From the NCBI GenBank assembly GCA_910588625.1, contig CAJUQN010000004.1, forward strand, positions 26,187-90,186: 64,000 nt of DNA. Reading direction: 5' to 3'. Shown one piece after another: positions 52,777 to 62,800 of the stretch; position 1 is the first letter of the stretch, and every line of letters starts with the position of its first letter. Made by a program: the position numbers and the translations under genes. This stretch comes from an uncultured Oscillospiraceae bacterium. Lineage in GTDB: Bacteria; Bacillota; Clostridia; Oscillospirales; Oscillospiraceae. Under the pieces are notes generated by a model, which was given only the letters and a program-made list of their open reading frames with translations, did not search any database and was not told the DNA's origin.

Positions 52777-52873
52777 CATACCTTTCCCAAGGAAGTCCAG
52801 AATCTTTCTAAATATTTTTCAGGGGTGACCTGCTCTCTGTTTGACAACGGGTGACACAAAAGGAAATTGCAAA

Positions 52874-53857
52874 TCACATGAGATAAGAGTAGAGATTTCC
52901 TAATTTTTTTATGTCGCTCCGCTTACTGAGTGTAACTGGTGACAAATTGATCTTTGCAAAGGCGATCATGACCTTCTCCACTTCTCGACAGTTCATGGCC
53001 TTTTGCGCGAGCAACAGAGACTTCTTTTCCGGGATTAAGGTCAGGAACCGCAACATCTTCCGCCGCATGATAGCGTCCTTGACTTCCTTCCAAATGATTT
53101 CAACGGCGGCATCCTTTTTATAAAAGTCGCCAAAGGGAACGATCCGTGCGAAAGTGTCCAAGAATATTTGCTGTCGATCCGTTATCAGTTCCACAATCTG
53201 TCCAGCAGTATCCTCCGCATTGGTGTAGGCCCGAACCGCCTTGGGCTTTGTCAGCTTCACTTCTGCCCGAAGGATACCCTGCGTATAACTACTCGCAGAC
53301 TTTATTTTCTTATGGTCCATGCCGCTATCTCGAAGTTGATCTGCAAATGATTGCTCCAAGTCATATAGCAGAAAGTCGATTGCGTTACTGTTTCCAGATA
53401 GACAAAAACTGCTGTTTTCATCTATGCCATCATAGCTTGCGGGGGAGAATCCCTTTATTTTGCTGACCCGTTGCAAGACCTTCAAGTAGGCCGCCACATT
53501 CTCCCAACTTCCAACGTCAATATCGGTAATTAAATTCAAGCCTGACAACGTAAAATCATTTATACTAAACTTGAAATTGAAATATTTGCCAATCCTCTTA
53601 TCGAGTTTTCGGAGCAGTTTATCCGTATCAGATGGATCATCCACGACTAACGATAAATTGATAAGTAAGCGAATCCTTTTTTTGTACTGACTGTCTCGGT
53701 AGATAACGGTGATCCCCTTCTCCATGAGGGATGTATCGAGGTATTCATCGTCAAGCTCTTTCAAGTACCCGGTCTTATTGTATGCCATGTCGAATATCTT
53801 TTGGAATTTTTCAGTGTCTAACACCATTGACAGTTCAAAAATTGGATTTAACTTCAT
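52874..53857 (-). CDS. Unknown protein, possibly plasmid-type Rep
   Basis: I do not recognise this 327-residue protein with certainty. The pattern of a beta-rich N-terminal half, NAIDFLLYDLEQSF and then GILRAEVKLTKPKAVRAY recalls replication-initiation proteins of rolling-circle plasmids. I cannot point to a defined catalytic tyrosine or HUH motif. The C-terminus (EKKSLLLAQKAMNCREVEKV) is helical and basic. GGGGGC precedes ATG 53857. Location between parB-like and primase-like genes supports a replication role, but this is inference. Confidence 0.45.
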   Translation of the reverse strand: MKLNPIFELSMVLDTEKFQKIFDMAYNKTGYLKELDDEYLDTSLMEKGITVIYRDSQYKKRIRLLINLSLVVDDPSDTDKLLRKLDKRIGKYFNFKFSINDFTLSGLNLITDIDVGSWENVAAYLKVLQRVSKIKGFSPASYDGIDENSSFCLSGNSNAIDFLLYDLEQSFADQLRDSGMDHKKIKSASSYTQGILRAEVKLTKPKAVRAYTNAEDTAGQIVELITDRQQIFLDTFARIVPFGDFYKKDAAVEIIWKEVKDAIMRRKMLRFLTLIPEKKSLLLAQKAMNCREVEKVMIAFAKINLSPVTLSKRSDIKKLGNLYSYLM

Positions 53858-54024
53858 TTCAAATGCCCCCTAATACAAAATCTTTTTACAAAAGAGTTGC
53901 GTTCGGTAGGATTTTCCATTTGAACAGATGCAGAGTATAAGTGCATAATGTTTCTACCACTGATCTACAGCGAGTATTGGGATCTGTAATTCTGGATTGC
54001 AACTAATGATGCAGTTTTTAATGA

Positions 54025-54055
54025 GAAACGGTGCAGTCATTTGGCTGCACCGTTA
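54025..54055 (-). terminator. Hairpin after the primase/helicase-like gene
   Basis: ACGGTGCAG pairs with CTGCACCGT around eight bases, 16 or more bases past the stop codon on the minus strand and followed by TTTCTCATT. Confidence 0.6.
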
Positions 54056-54070
54056 GTATGAATTATCCTC

Positions 54071-56698
54071 TTATTCTGTGTCGTATTTAGCTTCTTTCAG
54101 TGTAGCTTGTCGAAGAGGAAAATCAGAAAATAAATTGACTACGCAATCGCATCGTAGCAACCGCGCCCTACCAACAGCTTGTTCCAGCTCTGACTCGATG
54201 ATATAGAACTGGATGGCCCTCAATAGTTTATCGGTGTATGTCATGAAATAAAACCGAAACCCATTATGTTCGACCTGGGTGTTGGGCTTCAGACGGTCAT
54301 CAACATCATATCCTAGAGAATAGGCAAATAGTTTATATATCCATTCCGGCTGATGCGGCGTTCCAATCACGTCAATATTTTCCCCCTTCAATATGTCACA
54401 GCCCGCACAGTTTCCAAAATGCAGATCGCCCATATAGAACTTGTGAAATTCCTTGAATGAAATGGTGTTTTCAAAGCCTGTCCATTTCTTAATTTTCTCT
54501 ATAATATCAGAATTTTTTCGCATCGAACTTCGACCCATTGCCTTATCCCCGTATTGGTTTAGTCTACCTGTAATTGCCGCCTCCTTGCACTCATAAAATT
54601 TTACATTATCCGCACCGAAATAGGCTTCACAAATATCTCTGTCCGCTGTTGCTGAGAGCATGATATACTTAACATTCTCTTGGAACTGAACAGGGTTGAT
54701 AAAGGTGACGCTATCCTCTTCCAAGTTACTCTCTTGCTCTGAAGCGGAACGATAGCAGAAAAATTTAGCGGAACATAACGCTGATATGTTGACCGCCATC
54801 TTCATATCGGCGTATGTTTTGCTATAGTCAATCTCATTCATGGTGAAGTAATCTGAACGGTCAATCTTTTTGAAAATTTTTCTGATTTTGGCTGCCAACG
54901 GATCGTTGGCGGCTAATTTTCTGTTTATTTTTCTTAGCCTAGAAATCGGAATAGTTTCTCTACTGGGAATCACGGTACTATAGATGATATCCTCATCTAC
55001 GATGACAAGATCATACTTGCTCACGTCAATGTTCGACAAGCGACGATGTGTGGTTACAGCGTGACCTTCCGAATTGTTAAACTCTTCGAGTTCCCTCATA
55101 AATCGCTTAAATTGCTGGGTACACTCAACATCACCTTCGGCTATTGCTTTCTTTAATACTGGCATTGGCGATTTTCCTTCATCATATAGAGCCTGTATTT
55201 CACACCAAACATGGTCAGGGATTTCATCTTTGATTTCGTGCAATGAAGGGGATACAATAATCTCAATCCCCAGTTCTCTTGCTCTTTCCCACACTTCACG
55301 CTTCAGTTTGTTAGTAGGGACAACTATCAGAATCCTCAAATTAGTGCGCTTGAGTAATTCCAGAATAGCCTGAGTCTTACCAAGAGCAGTCTGAGATTTG
55401 ATGACGTGCCATATAGGTTCATTAGACGATATAGCCTCTTGAAAATTTCCCATAAAATCATCCCAAGCCTCACTCAATTCCACTAAAGGCTTACCTGCAT
55501 TAGCGATTTGCTCTATTGTATGTTTTGGGGGTTTCAGTGTAGAGAGAATATTTTCTCCATGAGGACAAATTCCATGATAGGGGCAAAAGGAACTACAGGG
55601 CTGAGGTCCATCCGATTTAATGTACTTCAAGTAGTAGACCCAGTTATCATATTTTTCGATGCAATCATCAAAGTACGATTTTGTTTTGAGAGTATCACTA
55701 AACTTTGTAGCTCCACCTCTGATCTGAACGGTGTTCGTGGCTACGCCGAGCAGCTCCCGATAAGTCAACTTCTTTTTTCCTGTTATGAACTCTTGATAAA
55801 GTTTGCAAGCAGAGCCGAGCGTTTGCAAATCTTTAGCACGAAATGAGTTAAATGAAGATGATCCTTCATGATCTGATGGTACTTCACTAGATTTCTCTTC
55901 ATCTGTGAAATGAATCTCATAATTCAGAGATGATAATTTCTTGACAAGATCATACTCTATAATACATTTTGTCATGTTTTTATCATCTGAATTATCTCTG
56001 AAATGCTCAGCGTGTCGATCATTAACAGAAATATGAGGAAGATTCCTCTCATTTAATGCAATACCTGTTTCTCTGGAAAACTCAGCAGATTTTCTTTTGT
56101 AGTTAGTCGCTCCATAGCGATTTTTCCAGTGAAGGCAGGTGTTCATGAGCAAGGAATAAGTATCTATTTCAGGCAATGTTTCATCGAAATGTAAGACCTT
56201 ATTTCCTCCTGAGTACAGTTTGAGAACACTACAGTTGTTCTCTGCTTCAGGAAAAATCTCCATCAGGGCTTTCTGTACCACCTCAGCCTCCCTAAAAGAA
56301 GAAAGAGGAGTGCTGTTCAGAAACACAATACCGAATTTTTTTCGTTGTGCAACGGAAAAGGACTCGTAAGCAAGCAGAATTGGAAGATTATATTTTTCGG
56401 CCCGTTCTTTAATTTTTTCAAATGTAAGATTACGATTATTTACGCCATCAAAACTATCAAAGGAAAGTGCTAGTAGTTGCGATTGCTCAAATGTCTCCAT
56501 ACTTTTACTGCTTCCCTTGAAAGTGGATGGGCAGAACGTGCAGCCTTTCGAGCCTACTCGTTCTACGAACGATTTGACATTTTTACTGCTTACTGTTTCT
56601 GGATGGTCAACAACTATGGTTTCCAACGCCTTTAGCTGTTCCGGGGAAGATGCTTGTTTGCTTTGAATCTTGTTGACACTAACTCTGAATTGATCCAT
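54071..56698 (-). CDS. Primase/helicase-like replication protein
   Basis: The 875-residue product appears to have two parts. The N-terminal part (about 1-340) has features seen in primase-like domains, including LLALSFDSFDGVNNRNLTFE with spaced acidic residues and a GGNKVLHF segment. A cysteine-rich patch CSSFCPYHGICPHGENIL lies near 360-380. The C-terminal part is an SF2-type helicase: Walker A KSQTALGKTQAILELL near 440, DLVIVDEDIIYSTV, YIMLSATADRDICEAYFG, and ELEQAVGRARLLRCD near the end. Such fusions occur in plasmid and phage replicons. AAGGAG precedes ATG 56698. The primase assignment is tentative; the helicase part is well supported. Confidence 0.65.
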   Translation of the reverse strand: MDQFRVSVNKIQSKQASSPEQLKALETIVVDHPETVSSKNVKSFVERVGSKGCTFCPSTFKGSSKSMETFEQSQLLALSFDSFDGVNNRNLTFEKIKERAEKYNLPILLAYESFSVAQRKKFGIVFLNSTPLSSFREAEVVQKALMEIFPEAENNCSVLKLYSGGNKVLHFDETLPEIDTYSLLMNTCLHWKNRYGATNYKRKSAEFSRETGIALNERNLPHISVNDRHAEHFRDNSDDKNMTKCIIEYDLVKKLSSLNYEIHFTDEEKSSEVPSDHEGSSSFNSFRAKDLQTLGSACKLYQEFITGKKKLTYRELLGVATNTVQIRGGATKFSDTLKTKSYFDDCIEKYDNWVYYLKYIKSDGPQPCSSFCPYHGICPHGENILSTLKPPKHTIEQIANAGKPLVELSEAWDDFMGNFQEAISSNEPIWHVIKSQTALGKTQAILELLKRTNLRILIVVPTNKLKREVWERARELGIEIIVSPSLHEIKDEIPDHVWCEIQALYDEGKSPMPVLKKAIAEGDVECTQQFKRFMRELEEFNNSEGHAVTTHRRLSNIDVSKYDLVIVDEDIIYSTVIPSRETIPISRLRKINRKLAANDPLAAKIRKIFKKIDRSDYFTMNEIDYSKTYADMKMAVNISALCSAKFFCYRSASEQESNLEEDSVTFINPVQFQENVKYIMLSATADRDICEAYFGADNVKFYECKEAAITGRLNQYGDKAMGRSSMRKNSDIIEKIKKWTGFENTISFKEFHKFYMGDLHFGNCAGCDILKGENIDVIGTPHQPEWIYKLFAYSLGYDVDDRLKPNTQVEHNGFRFYFMTYTDKLLRAIQFYIIESELEQAVGRARLLRCDCVVNLFSDFPLRQATLKEAKYDTE

Positions 56699-56757
56699 AA
56701 TTTCAACTCCTTTTGGGATTTTTATTTCCCTGTGGAGGCGAATTTGAAAAATAAATT

Positions 56758-56793
56758 ACAAAAAATGAAGGGCGTACTAAACCGCCCTTCATC
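56758..56793 (-). terminator. Terminator after the resolvase gene
   Basis: Minus-strand ATGAAGGGCG pairs with CGCCCTTCAT and is followed by TTTTTTG, lying between the resolvase and primase-like genes. Confidence 0.85.
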
Positions 56794-56874
56794 TAAACCG
56801 CACAGACTTAGCCAACCCCAGCTGGGAACACTTTGCTTCCTGGTACGAGATCAGCGATAGCATCTGCTTTGAAG

Positions 56875-57429
56875 TTACTTCGCCAAGTTTCGATATAAGG
56901 TTGATTTCTTAACCCCGGTCAGCTCTTCAATTTCTACGATGGAATACTGTCGTGTATTGTAGAGCTTAACAGCTTTCCTTACAGCATCGGGATCTGTCTT
57001 GGGCCTGCCGCCTGTACGTTCTCTGGCCCTGGCTGACTTCAATCCTTCACGGGTACGGTCAGCGATCACGTCTCTCTCAAACTGGGCAATAGCTGACATG
57101 AGCGTGAACAGGAGCTTGCCTGTGCTGGTGCTGGTGTCGATGCTTTCCTTCAGACTGACAAGATGAACGCCCTTCGATTGAAACAGTTCTGTCAATTCAA
57201 TCAAATTTTTGGTGCTGCGTCCCAGCCGGGATAAGGATTCAATTACCACAGTATCCCCCTCGGTCATGCGGTCAAGCAGCTTGGTCAACTCTGGGCGGTC
57301 ACGCTTGGTTCCGGTCATCTTCTCATTGTAGATTATATCCACTCCGTATTTCCTGAGAGCGTCAAGCTGGCGGTCAAGATTCTGCTGCTCGGTGCTGACA
57401 CGGGCGTATCCGAAAGTATAGTTCTTCAT
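56875..57429 (-). CDS. Serine recombinase (resolvase/invertase family)
   Basis: The 184-residue protein has the N-terminal catalytic domain with the serine in FGYARVSTEQQNLDRQLDAL, the arginine-rich IESLSRLGRSTKNLIEL, LMSAIAQFERDVIADRTREG and a C-terminal HTH (YSIVEIEELTGVKKSTLYRN). It is the size of Tn3-type resolvases and Hin/Gin invertases. It could resolve cointegrates or multimers of the mobile region. GGAGGT precedes ATG 57429; a long palindrome lies just upstream and may be its site. Confidence 0.93.
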   Translation of the reverse strand: MKNYTFGYARVSTEQQNLDRQLDALRKYGVDIIYNEKMTGTKRDRPELTKLLDRMTEGDTVVIESLSRLGRSTKNLIELTELFQSKGVHLVSLKESIDTSTSTGKLLFTLMSAIAQFERDVIADRTREGLKSARARERTGGRPKTDPDAVRKAVKLYNTRQYSIVEIEELTGVKKSTLYRNLAK

Positions 57430-57479
57430 AGTACCTCCAATCGTCCCAATATCGTATGAGATATGGAACGTAGATTTTG

Positions 57480-57539
57480 AAACGAGTTTTGGGACAAAAT
57501 ACCCCTCGAAATCGAGTGATTTCGAGGGGTATCTCGTTT
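57480..57539. repeat. Long palindrome upstream of the resolvase gene
   Basis: Perfect 15-bp arms (57499-57513 and 57518-57532) flank GAGT; outer AAACGAG (57480-57486) and CTCGTTT (57533-57539) also pair, leaving a 12-base bulge. It may be a recombination site, an operator, or a terminator of the upstream operon. Confidence 0.75.
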
Positions 57540-57591
57540 CCAGAAAATTAGTCTCAATAACGACCGTTTATGGGATACTCCAGCATGACGC

Positions 57592-58077
57592 CTAAATGAA
57601 ATCGGACACACTCATTCCAGGTGCATCCCACGGATGGGCCGGGCCGTAATCGCCGCCTATGCTGGACGGAGCTGTGGGGCTATCGGCATCTTCACCTGTG
57701 GAATCCCTATACCGCTCCATATTCAGCCCAAAGTATCCAGCCTCGGTGTCCGACAATTCGGCAACATCAACCATGTAGCGGTAGGCTTCTTCCTCGCCAT
57801 CTTCGATCAGCCCATCCTTCAGAACCGTAGCGATTTCGCTCATTCTGGCCCAGGGGATATGTTTTTCGTTCGTCCGCATCAGGTAGTAGTCCACCGCCCT
57901 GAAAAGAGCCTCAGCTTTCGTCAGACCAGAGAACTTGCCGAAATCGTAGTAGCAGCAGGTCCAGTCCCAGCTTCCAGCTTTCTTGTCCAGGCCGCTTACA
58001 ACGGCATACTGGGTCATACTCTCCCCTCGCAGAATAAGCGCATACTGCCCGTTTTCATCAATAAGCGTGTACTTCAT
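57592..58077 (-). CDS. Unknown protein, last gene of a four-gene set
   Basis: A 161-residue acidic protein with no recognised domain. The N-terminal half shows alternating beta-type segments (MKYTLIDENGQYALIL, then WDWTCCYYDFGKFSGLTKAE), and the C-terminal 30 residues are rich in Gly, Ser and Pro and probably disordered. No signal peptide or membrane helix. Its ATG abuts the stop of the upstream gene (TAAATG), so they are co-translated. Resembles small unknown genes common on integrative elements of gut Clostridia; that is only an impression. Confidence 0.7.
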   Translation of the reverse strand: MKYTLIDENGQYALILRGESMTQYAVVSGLDKKAGSWDWTCCYYDFGKFSGLTKAEALFRAVDYYLMRTNEKHIPWARMSEIATVLKDGLIEDGEEEAYRYMVDVAELSDTEAGYFGLNMERYRDSTGEDADSPTAPSSIGGDYGPAHPWDAPGMSVSDFI

Positions 58078-58881
58078 TTAGGATTCCTCCCCGTCATCGG
58101 CTAATTCGTCCACCGCAGAGGATGGATGTTGCCAGTTGCAGTAGCAAAATAGGCGCTCGGCTTTCTCTGTATCACCGTGGCACTCGTCGATGAAGTCCTG
58201 GCCTGTATAGCACTGGCTCAAAACTTCTTCCAATTCCTCCGGGTCTTTAATCTGGCGATCCAGGGGAATATGATTCAAGGCCACATCAGGAATATAGACC
58301 ACCACATCCCCAGGGTAGAATTTGTCAGCCTTAAATATCTCGCAGTCCTGGCCGGGGCCAAATGCCAGAAGATCATTGAGCGTATGGCCCTGTTGGAGCT
58401 GCACCCTTAACTCCTGCTTTGTCAATATGCTGTTCTCCCTGCTCCTTTCGATGATTCGTGTTACAGCCGTGCGGATTCTCTCTATCAAGGCCATATCATA
58501 GATACGGTAATGGAAAGCTGCCGACACCTCGTTTCGGTTCCCGTGGAAATCCACAAAACCACCTCCGCGCTTCGGATTCTCACAACAATCGACAAAGAGA
58601 TTATCCGGTTCTGTGAACGTGTGGCCTCGCTGCTCCATCTCGGTCAGCATATCGAACGGGTCTGCATAGATACCGTGGAAATGGAAATACGCCCCGTCAT
58701 TGGCAAGCAGCTCCGCTTTCTGGCCCTCCCGTTCTTTGATCTTCCAGCTATCATCCGGCTCCCGACGATTCCACATGAAATATTCAATACCGTCTTTCAC
58801 CATGAACGTAGGGTACATCCAACATTGGCCCGTAAAAGCCGAGTCATCGTAATACCGTTCCTTCTCTATAAACTCAATCAT
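58078..58881 (-). CDS. Unknown protein, third gene of a four-gene set
   Basis: The 267-residue protein has no motif I can name. The N-terminus is rich in aromatic residues (FTGQCWMYPTFMVKDGIEYF), and the C-terminal part contains CEIFKADKFYPGDVVVYIPD. No signal peptide or membrane segment is visible. It has several conserved-looking Trp, Cys and His residues, including FCYCNWQH near the end, which could bind metal but without a standard spacing. It follows the previous gene by 15 bases and directly precedes the next. Confidence 0.7.
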   Translation of the reverse strand: MIEFIEKERYYDDSAFTGQCWMYPTFMVKDGIEYFMWNRREPDDSWKIKEREGQKAELLANDGAYFHFHGIYADPFDMLTEMEQRGHTFTEPDNLFVDCCENPKRGGGFVDFHGNRNEVSAAFHYRIYDMALIERIRTAVTRIIERSRENSILTKQELRVQLQQGHTLNDLLAFGPGQDCEIFKADKFYPGDVVVYIPDVALNHIPLDRQIKDPEELEEVLSQCYTGQDFIDECHGDTEKAERLFCYCNWQHPSSAVDELADDGEES

Positions 58882-58896
58882 GCCTACACCCCCTAT

Positions 58897-59358
58897 TCAG
58901 TTCCAAGGTTCTTCTCTGGAAAGCAACGATGAACAAGGAAAATTGCTCTGCGGATCGTCTGTCCACCGTTCCTCCGGTTTGAGCCACATATAGCGGCAGC
59001 CAAGGATATGCACCATTCTTACCCGGTCATAGAGGCGGCAGAAGTGACGATCCTCTACAACCTGCGCATCGAACCACTCGTTGAGTTCAGCAGCCGTAGC
59101 AAAGGTGCGGAGAACCGATGTTCCCGCACCCACCATATACCTCTGCTTGAAATCCAGAAGCTGCTCCCGGACAAGTTCGTAGTCCGCAGCCTGTTTCTCA
59201 CTCAAGGGGTGTTCATATTCAACGTAGCCCCAGCAGTCACGGCCAGCCTCCCTACAATACTGCCGCTTATCAAAGTTGACGATTCCGATAACCTTGTTGC
59301 CATCCGGCTTCGGGAACGTACCCGGCGCAACGGGACGCTGTGTACTGTAGTATTTCAT
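58897..59358 (-). CDS. Unknown protein, second gene of a four-gene set
   Basis: A 153-residue soluble protein of unknown function. It begins MKYYSTQRPVAPGTFPKPDG and contains CWGYVEYEHPLSEKQAADYE and a C-terminal ILGCRYMWLKPEERWTDD. Its ATG overlaps the stop of the first gene (ATGA). Composition is close to that of its three partners and unlike the GC-rich chromosome to the left. Confidence 0.7.
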   Translation of the reverse strand: MKYYSTQRPVAPGTFPKPDGNKVIGIVNFDKRQYCREAGRDCWGYVEYEHPLSEKQAADYELVREQLLDFKQRYMVGAGTSVLRTFATAAELNEWFDAQVVEDRHFCRLYDRVRMVHILGCRYMWLKPEERWTDDPQSNFPCSSLLSREEPWN

Positions 59359-59714
59359 TTTTCCGAATTTACCTCCCAGCAGCCAATGTAGAGATATTCC
59401 CTATAACTGCCCTTCGGCGTGGCCTGACACATAAAGGCTCCGTCCTCGGATTGGATCGTCACCAGATCGTTCCACTCATAAAAGCGGTTTTCTCTGGCAA
59501 GGCGTCTCAGTTCGGGCAGGGCCTTTGTGTTGATCCAATCAAAGAACGCATCCTGGTCCTTCTGACTCCCATCCAGCCGCTCAAAGCTCTGGCGATCCGG
59601 CAGAAGGTACAGTGCCTTTCCGGGACCGCCACTATCCCGTTCAAGGATGGCCCTGGCACCCCAGTACATCTTCGGGGTGAAGTTCTCGGGGTAGTTTCCC
59701 CACTCATGACTCAT
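59355..59714 (-). CDS. Unknown protein, first gene of a four-gene set
   Basis: The 119-residue protein starts MSHEWGNYPENFTPKMYWGA and has no recognised domain, signal peptide or membrane helix. Segments such as LYLLPDRQSFERLDGSQKDQ and EWNDLVTIQSEDGAFMCQAT suggest a small alpha/beta fold. An AAAGGA sequence precedes the start. It heads the unit that ends near the palindrome before the resolvase gene. Confidence 0.68.
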   Translation of the reverse strand: MSHEWGNYPENFTPKMYWGARAILERDSGGPGKALYLLPDRQSFERLDGSQKDQDAFFDWINTKALPELRRLARENRFYEWNDLVTIQSEDGAFMCQATPKGSYREYLYIGCWEVNSEK

Positions 59715-59857
59715 AGTTTCGACATCCTTTCTATAATTTCAATAAAATTGCCCTATAACCCCTCTGTGTAGATGTATTTTGCCGTGATATTCTGTCATAA
59801 TGTGAAATCTAATACTCGCCCGTAAACTGCGGGTGAAACAACACAGGAGGTACAAAC

Positions 59858-62800
59858 ATGAACACCACAAATTGCAAGCGAGGATCGCAGAACAGGCAAC
59901 CCCACAGGAATCATCTTTTGACCGCTTTATTTGTTGCGGTCATGGTGATGCTCTTAACCCTTCCCGCCTTTGCTGCGGAAACAGCGGTGAGCGAAAGCAC
60001 ACCCGATTGGCTTGAAAATCCCGCTGATGAAAATGGCACGTTTATTGACGAAGTTGGTGCCACTGAACCGACCCTTGGTCCCGTATCAACCCTTGAAGAA
60101 TTGCTTGATGCCATTGCCAATGCCAACGCGAACGATGTGATTGAATTTGACGCTAGTATCCAGGCATATTCTGGCTCTAACCTGGTACTCGGTCGTGCTG
60201 ATTGCCCGGTAACGCTTCGTCGCACTACATCTGAGGCCCGCTTATCTCTCGGGAGCTTAGAGGTAGAGGATGTCATAGTACAAAATATCACGTTTGATGG
60301 TGCGGGGGTTCAATCATACTCCCCTATCCTCTTCGTCAGTAGTCCTTCACAATTTATTACAGACTGTAACTTTATCAACTGCATTGGAGGTGCTGCATTA
60401 GAAATTGATTATAATTGCGATACTAATATTCAGCTCTGCAATTTTGCTAATAATACCGGGACATCTGGGTCACATATACGACTCGGTTGTCGTAGTGCGC
60501 ACATTTGGGGGTGTACGTTTACAGATGGATTTGCCAGCGACAGAGGCCCAGTTTATATGCGTACACAAGGACGGACCGAACTGTCTGGATGCACCATTTC
60601 TGGCAATGCCGCAGGAACGATGGGCGGTGGTATTTATCTTGAAGGAGGGGAGCTATATATCAGTGGATGTAAGATTTATGGCAATACAGCAAACGGTGTC
60701 GCAGACGATATTACAAAGGACTACACAAGCCTTTTGTCCCTAGCAGACAACTACGCCGCCTTGGTAGAGTTGTATAAGCCTGACGGGGTGGTTCCTAACA
60801 GGTGGACTGTGGATAGCCACTATGATAATAACCTTGGGACAGATTACATGCGTGCAGATATGATCTTCTCAATGAGTTTTGCAGATAACGAACCTTCGCC
60901 CCCGCCTTCACCCGCTTCTATAACGCTGGATCAATCAGAGCTGACCCTTTACGTCGGTGAGGCAGACACATTGACGGCCACGCTCTACCCTGAAGGTACA
61001 AACAGCAGTATTCAATGGACAAGCAGTGATCCCTCTGTTGCCAGCGTTACCGAGAGCGGGCTTATAATTGCGCACTCAGCAGGGACAACCTCAATTATTG
61101 CTACGGCAACGGTTGGAGGAGCGTCCGCATCATGCCTCGTAACTGTTCAAGAGGTGCCAGCAACAACCTACTCTATTAGCATCAGTGTCAGCCCCACGGA
61201 GGGAGGCACAGTCAGCGGCAGCGGGCAATATGAGGAAGGTGCCACCGCAACGGTTACTGCCGTTGCCAATGAGGGCTTCCGTTTCCTGGAGTGGGCAGAA
61301 GCCGGCACACAGATCAGTACAGCGGCCAACTTAACATTTACAGTGACTAGCGACCGAACGCTGACAGCAATTTTTGAACCCATCTCCGAGCCTGCCCCTG
61401 GGCCTACTCCCAAGCATACCTATACCATCAACGTATCTGCCGCCGAAGGAGGGACCGCCAGCGGTGGGGGTGAATATGAGCAAGGAAGTTCCGTAACGCT
61501 TACCGCCACACCCGAAAACGGGTATCGTTTCATCGCGTGGACAGAGAGCAACGAACAGATTAGCTCTGATGAAAGTTATACTTTCATAGCGGATCGTGAC
61601 CGAACAATCATTGCTTACTTCGTGCCTACTTGTACCATCAGTATAGGTGCTACAGTAGGTGGGACTATTAGTACAGGTACTACCGCAGAAGGAACCAGCG
61701 GTGGTTTTGGAGGAGAATTTTTGAAGGGAAGTTCTATGACATGTACGGCCATCCCTGATAGCGGGTATCTTTTTGCAGGGTGGACAGAAAATGGGGAACA
61801 GGTCAGCGTCGATGAAAGTATCACTATCATAGTAGAGCGTGACCTATCGCTTGTCGCTAATTTCAAACCGATTTCCAAGCCTACCTATACCATCAACGTA
61901 TCTACCACCGAAGGAGGAACCGTCAGCGGTGAGGGCGAATATGAGCAAGGGAGTTCCGTAACGCTTACCGCCATACCCGCAAACGGGTATCGTTTCATCG
62001 CGTGGACAGAAAATGATGAACAAATCAGCACCGATGAAAATTTTAAGTTTATCGCAGATCATGACCGAACGCTTGTTGCTATCTTTATGCCAATTTCCAA
62101 GCCAACTTATACTGTTCATGTTAGCTCCGCACAAGGCGGGACAGTAGAAGGTAGCGGCAGTTATAAAGAGGGGGAAACTGTTACCGTAAACGCTGTACCT
62201 GATAACGGCTATCGCTTTCGGCGTTGGGAGGAAAACAGCGTACAGGTCAGCACAGAGGCTCGATATTCTTTCGCAGCAGAAACAGATCGGATGTTAGTTG
62301 CTGTTTTTGAGCTGATTCCACAATCCGGGCAAGATTCAACATATGTCCCCGGAACACCATCTACCTCATATCGTCCGAACGGTGGCAATACCCAGCCTAC
62401 CACTACTTCGCTACCATCACGAACAGAGGTTCAGGCACCCACACTGACTAACGGAAAAATCACGCTACTTGCTCCCGATAACTTGTTTTGGGGAGGATAT
62501 AAAACTGGCAGGGATAACGGTGCAGGAACCGTCACACGGGCGGACTTGGCCCAGCTTGTCTATTTCATGATGGATACCGAGAGCGTGAAAATCCATGGAG
62601 TAACCCAATCTCCCTTTCGTGATGTAGAATCTGGAGCATGGTACGAAGCGGCAGTTGGCACTTTGCAAAATGCCGGGATCATGGTCGGATGTGGAGATGA
62701 TCTATTCTGCCCGGATCGCACATTGACATGGGGTGAATTGCTCACAGTGTTCGCCCGGTTTACTGAGGATGAACCGCTTACAGAATACTATACGGGGGAG

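Noticed and set aside
60900..62350. Repeats as a CRISPR array
   Set aside because: The repeats are long, in frame, and encode InlB-type domains; there are no short regularly spaced direct repeats.
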